From: an uncultured Pseudomonadales bacterium
GTDB lineage: Bacteria > Pseudomonadota > Gammaproteobacteria > Pseudomonadales > Azotimanducaceae
NCBI GenBank assembly: GCA_958296165.1
Contig: OY282447.1
Location: forward strand, 3,286,001-3,350,000
DNA: 64,000 bases
Reading direction: 5' to 3'
The notes below the pieces were generated by a model. That model searched no databases, was not told the DNA's origin, and saw nothing but the letters and a program-made list of their open reading frames with translations. The position numbers were made by a program, and so were the translations under genes. The number at the start of each line of letters is the position of its first letter. Positions within the stretch are counted from its first letter, which is position 1. Below are positions 54,631 to 62,330 of the stretch, one piece after another.

Positions 54631-56319
54631 CTACATCCGCCACGTGCCGAACTCCTTGGTGCCCTGCACCACGTTGTTGTGGCAGGCGGAGAGCGAGATG
54701 CCGATGAAATCGCGCGTGTCGCGCGGGTCGATCATGCCGTCGTCGGCGACGCGGGAGGTGGCGAACAAGCCCTTGGATTGCTCCTCTAGCTGGATCTCCA
54801 TGCGTTCCACGCGCTTGCCGTTGGCTTCCTCGTCGAACTCGAGGCCGCGTCGTAGCGCCGCGGCGCGTTGCACGATGGTCATCACGCCGGCTTGCTGCTT
54901 CGGCCCCATCACGGCGATTTTCGCGGTGGGCCATGTGTAGGCGAAGCGAGTGCCGTAGGCGCGCCCGCTCATGCCGTAGTTGCCGGCGCCGTAGGAAGCG
55001 CCGACGATCACGGTGATGTGTGGCACCGTGGAGTTGGAGACGGCGTTGATCATCTTCGAGCCGTTCTTGGTGATGCCGCGCTGCTCGAAATCCGTGCCCA
55101 CGATGTAGCCGGTAATGTTGTGCATGAACAGGAGCGGCACGTCCACTTGGTTGCACAGCTGGATGAACTGCGAGGCTTTCTCGGAAGATTCAGACATCAG
55201 CACGCCGTTGTTGCCGAGGATGCCGATGGGATAGCCGTGAATCGACGTCCAGCCACACACCAGAGTGGGGCCGTAGAGGGGCTTGAACTCCTCGAAGCGG
55301 GAGCCGTCCACCACGCGAGCGATCACTTCGCGCATATCGAAGGGAACCGTCAAGTCCTCGCCGAGAATGCCGAGCAGTTCCTCCGTGTCGTAGACCGGCG
55401 CATCCGCCGGCAACGTGGGGCCGGGGCCATGCTTGCGCCAATTCAAGTGCGCGACCACTTCGCGGCAAAGGCGGATGCCGTCGAGTTCGTCTTCTGCCAA
55501 GTAGTCGCCCAAGCCGGAAGTGGTCGTGTGCATCTGCGCGCCGCTCAAAGATTCGCCGTCCGCGTCTTCGCCAGTGGCCATCTTCACCAGCGGCGGGCCG
55601 CCGAGCGATACGCGCGCCTGGTTGCGCACGAAGATGTTGTAGTCGCTCATGCCGGGTTGGTAGGCGCCGCCAGCGGTGGAAACGCCGAACACTACGGAAA
55701 TGGTGGGAATGCGCATTTTCGATAGTTCGGTGATTTCGTAGAAGAGCCGCCCGGATTCGGCAAAGTGGCCAGTGGAACCGCGCATGCCCTCCAGCACGAA
55801 TCGAATGTACTCCTCGCCATCGGCGGGAGATGGCTCTCGGCGCGGGCCGCCGCGTCCGCCGCCGCCGCCGCCGCGCAAGTCCGCGCCGGCCGATTCCACG
55901 AACTGCACATACGGCATGCGGTTCTCGCGGGCGATCTCCAAGCCGCGCATCAGTTTCTTGGAGTTGAAGTGATTCATCGCGCCGGCTTGAACCGAAGGGT
56001 CGTGGCCAAGAATTACGCACTCCACCCCTTCGATCACGCCGATGCCGACCGTGAAGCCGGAACCTAAGTTGAAGTGCGAGTTCCAGGCCGCGAGCGGACT
56101 GATCTCCAAGAACGGAGAATCCGGGTCCAGCACGCGGGCAACACGCTCGCGGATGGGCATCTTGTTGCGCGAAGCGAGGCGCGCCATCGCTTCCGGGCCG
56201 CCGCCTTTGGCCGCTTCGGCGTAGAGTTCATCGAGAAAGGCGAGCTTCGCCAGCATCTCGGAACGGTTCTTGTGGAATTGCTCGCTCTTTGTGTCGAGCC
56301 GCGATTGAATGACTGACAA
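54631..56319 (-). CDS. Acyl-CoA carboxylase beta subunit (carboxyltransferase), methylcrotonyl-CoA type
   Basis: 562 residues. Carboxyltransferase fold: the first oxyanion-type segment FVESAGADLRGGGGGG, the N-half GVSTAGGAYQPGMSDY, the C-half IYGHNGVL-like GILGNNGVLMSESSEKASQFIQLC, NITGYIVGTDFEQRGI and ASYGAGNYGMSGRAY. It transfers CO2 from biotin to an acyl-CoA. Length and motifs fit methylcrotonyl- or geranyl-CoA carboxylase. The partner alpha subunit is at 16746-18761, same strand, across the island. A 9-bp tandem repeat lies just upstream. Confidence 0.9.
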   Translation of the reverse strand: MSVIQSRLDTKSEQFHKNRSEMLAKLAFLDELYAEAAKGGGPEAMARLASRNKMPIRERVARVLDPDSPFLEISPLAAWNSHFNLGSGFTVGIGVIEGVECVILGHDPSVQAGAMNHFNSKKLMRGLEIARENRMPYVQFVESAGADLRGGGGGGRGGPRREPSPADGEEYIRFVLEGMRGSTGHFAESGRLFYEITELSKMRIPTISVVFGVSTAGGAYQPGMSDYNIFVRNQARVSLGGPPLVKMATGEDADGESLSGAQMHTTTSGLGDYLAEDELDGIRLCREVVAHLNWRKHGPGPTLPADAPVYDTEELLGILGEDLTVPFDMREVIARVVDGSRFEEFKPLYGPTLVCGWTSIHGYPIGILGNNGVLMSESSEKASQFIQLCNQVDVPLLFMHNITGYIVGTDFEQRGITKNGSKMINAVSNSTVPHITVIVGASYGAGNYGMSGRAYGTRFAYTWPTAKIAVMGPKQQAGVMTIVQRAAALRRGLEFDEEANGKRVERMEIQLEEQSKGLFATSRVADDGMIDPRDTRDFIGISLSACHNNVVQGTKEFGTWRM

Positions 56320-56334
56320 CGCCTAACTCCTTAT

Positions 56335-56366
56335 TACGCTCACAACGCTCACAACGCTCACAACGC
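56335..56366. repeat. 9-bp tandem repeat upstream of the carboxylase beta gene
   Basis: About three and a half copies of ACGCTCACA in the 68-bp spacer between the GST stop (56388) and the carboxylase start (56319). It lies in the leader of the carboxylase gene, so copy number could affect translation, but no Shine-Dalgarno is obvious inside it. Confidence 0.75.
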
Positions 56367-56387
56367 TCCCCAAATCTCTCACATCCC

Positions 56388-56996
56388 TCATGTCTCGAAG
56401 ACTTTTCGGTACGCTGGCCGCTGCGTTACGAGGTCCCAGTAGCGTGTGACGTTGGGTGTGAACACTTCGTCGATGTCTAGCGAACGTGCCAGCACCACGC
56501 AATAGACGATGCATATGTCCGCGATGGTGAAGCGGCCGGAGCAGAGGTATTCGCGATCCTCAAGCGCCCGTTCCACGCTTCTCATGCGATGCAGGAACCA
56601 CTTGCGGTAGTCGTTGGCAACTTGCGGGTTGCGCGTCTCTTCCGGCTCCAAGCGGGTGTAGCGCAACACCAGCGTTTGCGGGAACGTCAACGTGGCGTCG
56701 CTGCGATGCAGCCAGTTCAGATAGGTGCCGTAGTCCGGCTCGTCCTTGCCCACGGCCAGCTCGGTCGGGCCGTATTTGTCCACGAGGTATTGGCAGATGC
56801 CGGCCGACTCCGTCATCACCAAGTCGCCGTCGACGAACGCCGGCACTGTGCCGAGAGGGTTCACGGCCAGGTATTCCTTGTGCAGGTAGCGCGGCGGAAA
56901 GGGCATGGTCTCCAGTTCGTAGTCCAGCCCCATTTCCTCCAGCGTCCAGAGCGGGCGCATGGATCGTGCGCGCGTGCAGTGGTAGAGCTTAATCAT
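56388..56996 (-). CDS. Glutathione S-transferase family protein
   Basis: 202 residues from ATG 56996. The N-terminal thioredoxin-like domain has CTRARSMRPLWTLEEMGLDYE and the glutathione-binding GTVPAFVDGDLVMTESAGICQYL segment (cis-Pro and ES). The C-terminal helical domain carries RFTIADICIVYCVVLAR, the GST N-capping box. It conjugates or isomerises electrophiles. Its place inside a CoA-ester catabolic cluster suggests a role such as maleylacetoacetate-type isomerisation or detoxification. The substrate is unknown. Confidence 0.85.
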   Translation of the reverse strand: MIKLYHCTRARSMRPLWTLEEMGLDYELETMPFPPRYLHKEYLAVNPLGTVPAFVDGDLVMTESAGICQYLVDKYGPTELAVGKDEPDYGTYLNWLHRSDATLTFPQTLVLRYTRLEPEETRNPQVANDYRKWFLHRMRSVERALEDREYLCSGRFTIADICIVYCVVLARSLDIDEVFTPNVTRYWDLVTQRPAYRKVFET

Positions 56997-57093
56997 CCGT
57001 CTTGGCACCCCTCCAGCCCCTACTCGGAAGCCCACACTCTATCACTTGCGACATGGCACGTTGCAACCGGATGCATCGAGAGGTACGGAGCGG

Positions 57094-57285
57094 CTATGGA
57101 ACGAACTCCCGCGGCGTTCGGAAGGCTAGGATGAGGGCCACGATCCAACCGATTACGGTCCAGCCGAGCCGCAGATTCACGAAGAAACACAGCCCGGTGG
57201 GTACCCGTCGCACCAGCGCGATGCTCGTTGGCAGTAGATAGCCGATCGTCAGCACCGCAAGAAGGATGGCCGCGAACGTCCTCAT
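57094..57285 (-). CDS. Superinfection-immunity-like small membrane protein
   Basis: 63 residues with two hydrophobic segments: MRTFAAILLAVLTIGYLLPTSIALV and a second around FFVNLRLGWTVIGWIVALILAF. The NLxLGWTxIGWxVALxxAF pattern is the signature of the Imm_superinfect family, related to T4 Imm, which blocks entry of a second phage genome. Its start overlaps the stop of the HMG-CoA-lyase-like gene by ATGA, so it is translationally coupled to a metabolic gene. The function in bacteria is not well established. Confidence 0.75.
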   Translation of the reverse strand: MRTFAAILLAVLTIGYLLPTSIALVRRVPTGLCFFVNLRLGWTVIGWIVALILAFRTPREFVP

Positions 57286-58385
57286 GCGCTAGCGCGGGCG
57301 CCGCTGATCAGCGCGCTGCCTTCTTGCCAAGGCGAGATCTGCCCTTCGTACACGCTCGCGCCGTTGCGAAAGTGCGATGCCTCGTCCAGGGTCTCCACGA
57401 ACGGCATGTTCAAGGGGTAGAGTTCCTGCTCCTTGTGCGGGCGCGGCCCGCTCTTGGAGACGTGTCCCCACAGGGAGTGGCCCACTACCTCTTCCGCAAT
57501 CGCGGCGGCTTCGATCAATTTGTTCAGGTCGTAGCCGGTCTCGATGCCCATCTCGTGGCACAGGTGTACCAAGTCCTCGGTGGGGACGTGGCCGGCGGCG
57601 CGACCGTTGCCGCAGTAGGGGCAGCCTCCCATGCCGCCGATGGACGTGTCGAACTCGGTGGCGCCGAGCATCAGCGCCTCGTAGAGGCTCGCCATCGTGG
57701 CGCCGCGGGTGTTGTGCAGGTGCATGTGGAAGGTGTCCACGTCCGGCCAGCGGTCGCGGACGGCGGTGATGGTCTCGCGCACTTCGTGCGGCATGTTCCA
57801 GCCCATCGCGTCCAGAAACGACACTTTCTTCACTGTGATGCCCGCATCGTCCCACTTGTCGAACATCAGCGCCAAGAGCTCCATGCGTTGCGCCAAGCTG
57901 AACGGGCCTTCGAAGTTGGAGCCGAACGGGTTGCCGAGCGCAACGGACGCGCTTTCGGCGCCGGCGGCCTTGGCGGCAGCAATCGAGGCGTCTACGCCGG
58001 CAATCTGCTGCGCTTGCGTGCGGTTGTAGTTGCGGCGGGCGAAGGAATCGCACATCTCCACGTGGACGCCGTAACGGCGCCCGCGCACATCGATCTTGGG
58101 GTAGTACGAATCTGCCCGATCGAAGCCTTTCTTGTTGAACACGGCGGCGGTGTACTTCACTCCCGGCTTGGGCACAAAGCGCTGCGCGATCTCATCGATG
58201 CAGGCCATCGACGGCGTCCACTTGGGATGCGCGAAGGAGCCGATGGAGATGACCTTTGCGCCCGTTTCGCCCAGCGCGTCAAGCAGCCGCAGCTTTTCGT
58301 CCACGGGGATGTCCGGGCTCTCGATCTGCAGGCCCTCGCGCATGGTGTCGTCGGTGATGGTGACGCTCTTCGGCAGCATAGTCAT
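57282..58385 (-). CDS. HMG-CoA-lyase-like (HMGL/DRE-TIM) enzyme
   Basis: 367 residues from ATG 58385; an ATG at 58379 is a close alternative. TIM-barrel metallolyase features: TITDDTMREGLQIE (DxxxREG metal and catalytic site), FHMHLHNTRG (metal His pair) and GGMGGCPYCGNGRAAGHVPTEDLV (mobile catalytic loop with Cys, GNG). HMG-CoA lyase cleaves 3-hydroxy-3-methylglutaryl-CoA in leucine and isoprenoid catabolism and clusters with methylcrotonyl-CoA carboxylase. That supports the carboxylase assignment nearby. It may act on a related acyl-CoA. Confidence 0.85.
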   Translation of the reverse strand: MTMLPKSVTITDDTMREGLQIESPDIPVDEKLRLLDALGETGAKVISIGSFAHPKWTPSMACIDEIAQRFVPKPGVKYTAAVFNKKGFDRADSYYPKIDVRGRRYGVHVEMCDSFARRNYNRTQAQQIAGVDASIAAAKAAGAESASVALGNPFGSNFEGPFSLAQRMELLALMFDKWDDAGITVKKVSFLDAMGWNMPHEVRETITAVRDRWPDVDTFHMHLHNTRGATMASLYEALMLGATEFDTSIGGMGGCPYCGNGRAAGHVPTEDLVHLCHEMGIETGYDLNKLIEAAAIAEEVVGHSLWGHVSKSGPRPHKEQELYPLNMPFVETLDEASHFRNGASVYEGQISPWQEGSALISGARASA

Positions 58386-58410
58386 GGTGGTCTTTTGAGT
58401 ACCCCTTTGG

Positions 58411-58456
58411 TGAAAGTGAGTGGAAGTGAGTGGAAGCGGTGGCAAGTGAGTGGTGC
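58411..58456. repeat. Direct repeats AAGTGAGTGG upstream of the HMGL-like gene
   Basis: Three copies of AAGTGAGTGG within about 45 bp, 25-70 bp upstream of the start at 58385. Possible slippage product or binding site; function unknown. Confidence 0.6.
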
Positions 58457-58551
58457 GAACGCCTGTTGTAGCAATTTGCCAGCGTTGCGTCTACAGCAGC
58501 GTCGCTGGCGGTCGCCGCCGTGTCAGCGCTTTGGTTGGCCGCCGCAGTGCG

Positions 58552-59421
58552 CTATTGCGGCACCATTCCAGGCGCGAGTTCGGTCTCCGGCTCCCCCGCC
58601 ACGCGGGTGTGTTGCAGCACGCGCGGCTGCCGGCGATCGTACGGACGAGCGCGATGCATCACGCAGCGGTTGTCCCAGATGACCGTATCGCCCACGCGCC
58701 AATCGTGCATGTAGGTGCGCGGTGGCTGGCAGGCGAATTGCGCCAGATCGCAGAGCAGCCGCTCCGAATCCTCGTCGCCCAAGCCAGAGACGCCGTAGGC
58801 GTGGCGGCCGATGTAGAGCGCCGGGCGGCCTGTTACCGGATGGACCTTGACGAGCGGCCGGCGTGGCTTCTCGCCGCCGTAGAAGCCGTAGCCGGCGCCC
58901 ACTTCCACCTTGTGGCCCAGCTTGGCCTGGGAGTGGAACAGCGAGTGGTAGGCATCGAGAGAGCTGATGCGGTGGCGCGTTTCTTCGTCTAGGGCGTCGT
59001 AGGCGGCGCGCATGTCCGCCCACTCGGTCTGGCCGCCGTCGCTCGGCACTACCAGCGCCGTGAGCACGGATGCCTTGGCGGCGAGCGGCATGTAGGAGCT
59101 GTCGGTGTGCCAGCCCTCGTTGCCGCGCAGGATCTGCGCGCCGTGCTCGTTGCCCTTGAGCACTTCGCCGTTGGCGGCGCGGTTGCTGATCGGCACCACT
59201 TTCGCAGGGCGTGCCTTGGCGAAGTGCTCGATGTTGCCGAAGCGGCTGGCGAAGGCGAATTGCTCGTCGGGCGTGGGATGCTGATCTGGGAAAATGAGCA
59301 CGCCGTGTTCGTGAAAGGCATTCTCGATGGCGTACCAAGCGTCGTCGTCCAAGTGGCCGATGTTGCAGCCGCTGACGATGGCGCCAAGCGTGGCGTTTGT
59401 GGCTTCGATCTTAAGCGTCAT
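58552..59421 (-). CDS. TauD/TfdA-family 2-oxoglutarate-dependent dioxygenase
   Basis: 289 residues with a strong GAGGAGG Shine-Dalgarno before ATG 59421. The iron site is WHTDSSY (H and D) and the later His in WDNRCVMHRARPYDRRQPRVLQHTR, which also holds the 2OG-binding Arg. FPDQHPTPDEQFAFASRFG is typical of the family. Members hydroxylate taurine, sulfonates, aryloxyalkanoates or other carboxylates. It heads the run of catabolic genes on this strand. The substrate is not deducible. Confidence 0.9.
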   Translation of the reverse strand: MTLKIEATNATLGAIVSGCNIGHLDDDAWYAIENAFHEHGVLIFPDQHPTPDEQFAFASRFGNIEHFAKARPAKVVPISNRAANGEVLKGNEHGAQILRGNEGWHTDSSYMPLAAKASVLTALVVPSDGGQTEWADMRAAYDALDEETRHRISSLDAYHSLFHSQAKLGHKVEVGAGYGFYGGEKPRRPLVKVHPVTGRPALYIGRHAYGVSGLGDEDSERLLCDLAQFACQPPRTYMHDWRVGDTVIWDNRCVMHRARPYDRRQPRVLQHTRVAGEPETELAPGMVPQ

Positions 59422-59481
59422 GGCGTTACCTCCTCGATCCGAGTATAGCTTTGCGCCGGTCGCCGACCGGGGCCGAGCAAG

Positions 59482-60513
59482 CTAGGAAGTGCCGATGGAG
59501 AGCAGGTTTTCCATCGGCTGGTAGAGTTCCTCAAGGTGCTGCACGTCGTCGGCGTCGAGGGCGATGTCGCACGCATCGACGAGTTGATCGAGCTGCTCCA
59601 CGCGCGATACGCCCACCACCGGCGCAGACACTGCCGGCTTGCCGAGCAGCCACGCCAAGGCGATTTGCGCCGGCGTCTTGCCGTACTTCTCGGCCACTTC
59701 CGCCACCCGGTCGGCGATGTCGAAGGTGGCGGCGCCACGGTAGAGGCCCTCGGTGCGGCGGCGGTCGCGGCCTTGGGATCGATCCGTGGAGCCGGCGTCG
59801 AAGCCGCCTTTGTAGGACCCCGCCAGAATGCCGCGCGCCAGCGGCGACCAGGGCGTGAGGCCGACGCCGCTGCGGGCGCAGTAGGGATTCATCTCCCGTT
59901 CTTCTTCGCGATATACCAAGTTGTAGTGGTTCTGCATGGAGACGAAGCGCGTCCAACCATGCATCTGCGCCGTCATCTGCAGTTCGGCGAACTGCCACGC
60001 AAACATCGAAGACGCGCCCAAATACAGCACTTTGCCAGCCTTCACCACGTCGTGCAGCGCCTCCATCGTCTCTTCGATGGGGGCCTGCACCTGGCCGGGA
60101 ATGCCGTGCGGATGGCGGTGAATCACCAATTGATCGATGTAGTCGTGGCCGAGGCGCTCAAGGCTTGCATCTACCCCTTCCAGCACGTGCTTGCGCGACA
60201 GGCCGCCTTGGTTCGCAGCACGGCCCATCGGCATGGAGACCTTCGTGGCCAGCACGTACTCGTCGCGCGGGAGGAGTTCCTTCAACAACGCCCCGACGAC
60301 TCGCTCGCTGGCGCCGATGCCATACACGTCGGCGCAGTCGAAGTAGAAGACGCCACGGTCGAGCGCCGCCTTGAAGATCGGTCGCGCAGCGTCGATGCCG
60401 AGCGTCCAGTCGCCTTGGTGGCCGCGCCCTGGCTCGCCGAAGTTCATGGTGCCAAGGCATAGCGGCGACACGCGCAGGCCGCTCAAGCGGCCGAGTTGAA
60501 CAGGTTGGAGCAT
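59482..60513 (-). CDS. Aldo/keto reductase
   Basis: 343 residues from ATG 60513, chosen because AGGAGG lies 5-6 nt upstream. AKR TIM barrel: GTMNFG, catalytic FDCADVYGIGASERVVGALL (D and Y), ATKVSMPMG (K), VIHRHPHG (H) and the NADPH-binding PVVGVSRVEQLDQLV end. It is close to the AKR11/general stress branch. It probably reduces carbonyl groups with NADPH. No substrate is evident. Confidence 0.9.
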   Translation of the reverse strand: MLQPVQLGRLSGLRVSPLCLGTMNFGEPGRGHQGDWTLGIDAARPIFKAALDRGVFYFDCADVYGIGASERVVGALLKELLPRDEYVLATKVSMPMGRAANQGGLSRKHVLEGVDASLERLGHDYIDQLVIHRHPHGIPGQVQAPIEETMEALHDVVKAGKVLYLGASSMFAWQFAELQMTAQMHGWTRFVSMQNHYNLVYREEEREMNPYCARSGVGLTPWSPLARGILAGSYKGGFDAGSTDRSQGRDRRRTEGLYRGAATFDIADRVAEVAEKYGKTPAQIALAWLLGKPAVSAPVVGVSRVEQLDQLVDACDIALDADDVQHLEELYQPMENLLSIGTS

Positions 60514-60641
60514 TACACCTCCTCGCATCAATACCAAGGCGCACTATCGGCCAAAGTGCGCTAGCGGTCAAAGCCCCGCGCGGCCAACTTCGTTAGACTC
60601 GCTCGCCTACGCCCTCAATGCGAAGACCGAGGCGACGAATC

Positions 60642-61232
60642 ATGAAGCTCTTTTGGTGCCCCCGAACCCGCGCCAGCCGCGCCGCATGGATGCTCGCCGA
60701 AGCGAACTTGCAGTACGAACGAGTGACCGTGGACATCCGCGACCCGAACGCCAAGCGCGATCCGGCCTTCGCGCTGGCGAGCCCGATGGGCAAGGTGCCA
60801 GCGCTCGAGGATGGCGATGTGCGCATGGCGGATTCGGCAGCCATCTGCATTTACTTGGCGGATCGCTATCCGGCGTCCGGCTTGGCGCCGGCCTTGGACG
60901 ATCCGCAGCGCGGCGCTTACCTCTATTGGATGGTATTCTCGCCCGGCGTGATGGAACCGGCGCTGGGCGAGAAGTTCATGGGCACTAAGCCGAACCGCTT
61001 CTCCGCCGGTTGGGGCGATTTCGATGCGATGATCGAAGTGCTCGAAGCAGGCGTACACACCGGCCCCTGGCTGCTCGGCGAGAAGTTCAGCGCCGCCGAC
61101 GTGATGGTGGGCGCGGGCGTTCAATTCATGCACATGTTCGGCATGCTGCCGGATTCAGCGCCGTTGCGCGCCTACATGGAGCGTTGCGTAGCCCGGCCAG
61201 CGTACCAAGTGGCGATGGCGCTGGACGAATGA
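60642..61232 (+). CDS. Glutathione S-transferase family protein
   Basis: 196 residues from ATG 60642. Thioredoxin-like N-terminus MKLFWCPRTRASRAAWMLAEANL, glutathione site GKVPALEDGDVRMADSAAICIYLADRY and a C-terminal helical domain with GEKFSAADVMVGAGVQFM. It is divergent from the aldo/keto reductase and followed by a dehydrogenase on the same strand. It is distinct in sequence from the GST at 56388. Confidence 0.87.
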   Translation: MKLFWCPRTRASRAAWMLAEANLQYERVTVDIRDPNAKRDPAFALASPMGKVPALEDGDVRMADSAAICIYLADRYPASGLAPALDDPQRGAYLYWMVFSPGVMEPALGEKFMGTKPNRFSAGWGDFDAMIEVLEAGVHTGPWLLGEKFSAADVMVGAGVQFMHMFGMLPDSAPLRAYMERCVARPAYQVAMALDE

Positions 61233-61321
61233 CGAATAGAGCGGCCGCCACGCGGGCCGTGGGCAACGGCCGCACAGGGCACTGAAAGGGGTTAAGCAAT
61301 GCAGCTCACGGGAAGGCGTAC

Positions 61322-62323
61322 ATGACGATCCGCATACTCTGGCCGCGCTCCGGCCGCGATCACTCCGTGGAGATGGAGGCCATCGGGGAAGGCATCACAG
61401 CCGAGTTCGCGCGCGGCTTCGAGCATGTCACGGAGGAACAGTGGCGCAACTGCGATGGCATCGTCGGCGTTGCGCCGCCAGCCAAGTATCTGCCCTTGCT
61501 GGACAAATGCCGCATCGTCGTAAAGACGGCGGTGGGCTTCGACGACGTGGACATCGAGGCTTTCGGCAAGCTCGGCATCCCGGTATGCAACGTGCCGGAC
61601 TACGGCACCCGCGAAGTGGCCGACCACGCCATCGCGCTGATGATGACGCTGGTGAAGAGCATCGCTTTCCACGACGAGGAACTGCGCGCAGACCCTATCG
61701 GCAACTGGAGGCCGGCGTTGAATCCCTACGGCCGTCGCCTCGCCGCCTGCACGTTCGGCGTAGTGGGCCTAGGCCGCATCGGCACCGCCGCCATGCGCCG
61801 CGCCCAGGCCTTCGACATGGATTGCGTGTTCTACGACCCCTACCAGCCGAGCGGCTTGGAACTCTCGCTCGGCGTGCGCCGCGTCGATTCCCTGGCCGAG
61901 CTGATGAGCCAGTGCGACGTCGTAAGCATCCACACTCCGCTCAACGACGAGACGCGCGGCCTCATCGGCGCAGATGCCTTCGCCGCCGCGAAGAAGGGCA
62001 TCATCGTCATCAACACCGCGCGCGGCCCCATCATCGACTTGGACGCGCTGCACGACGCCATGCGCGACGACACCGTGCTGGCCGCCGGCCTCGATGTGCT
62101 GCCGGACGAACCCGCCAACCTGAACGCGCCGCTCATCGCCGCGTGGCACAGCAACGAGGAATGGATCAAGCACCGGCTTGTGGTCACCCCGCATTCGGCG
62201 TTCTTCACGCCGGAGAGCGTGCGCGACATACGAGCGTTTGCGGCCCGCACGGCGGCGCGCTACCTGCGCGAAGGGCGGCTGGCGAATTGCGTGAACGAAC
62301 AACACCTGGCCGATAGGCGGTGA
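61322..62323 (+). CDS. D-isomer-specific 2-hydroxyacid dehydrogenase
   Basis: 333 residues. NAD-binding VVGLGRIGTAAMRRAQAF, followed by the second signature HTPLNDETRGLIGADAFAAAKKGIIVINTARGPIID with catalytic Arg, LDVLPDEPAN (Glu region) and TPHSAFFTPES with the catalytic His. It interconverts 2-oxo and D-2-hydroxy acids; some relatives (CtBP-like) have other roles. It converges on the TonB receptor gene with only 7 bp between stops. Confidence 0.9.
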   Translation: MTIRILWPRSGRDHSVEMEAIGEGITAEFARGFEHVTEEQWRNCDGIVGVAPPAKYLPLLDKCRIVVKTAVGFDDVDIEAFGKLGIPVCNVPDYGTREVADHAIALMMTLVKSIAFHDEELRADPIGNWRPALNPYGRRLAACTFGVVGLGRIGTAAMRRAQAFDMDCVFYDPYQPSGLELSLGVRRVDSLAELMSQCDVVSIHTPLNDETRGLIGADAFAAAKKGIIVINTARGPIIDLDALHDAMRDDTVLAAGLDVLPDEPANLNAPLIAAWHSNEEWIKHRLVVTPHSAFFTPESVRDIRAFAARTAARYLREGRLANCVNEQHLADRR

Positions 62324-62330
62324 CGGCGCT

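Noticed and set aside
56335-58456. CRISPR array suggested by short repeats
   Set aside because: Repeat units are 9-10 bp without unique spacers, and no cas genes are present.
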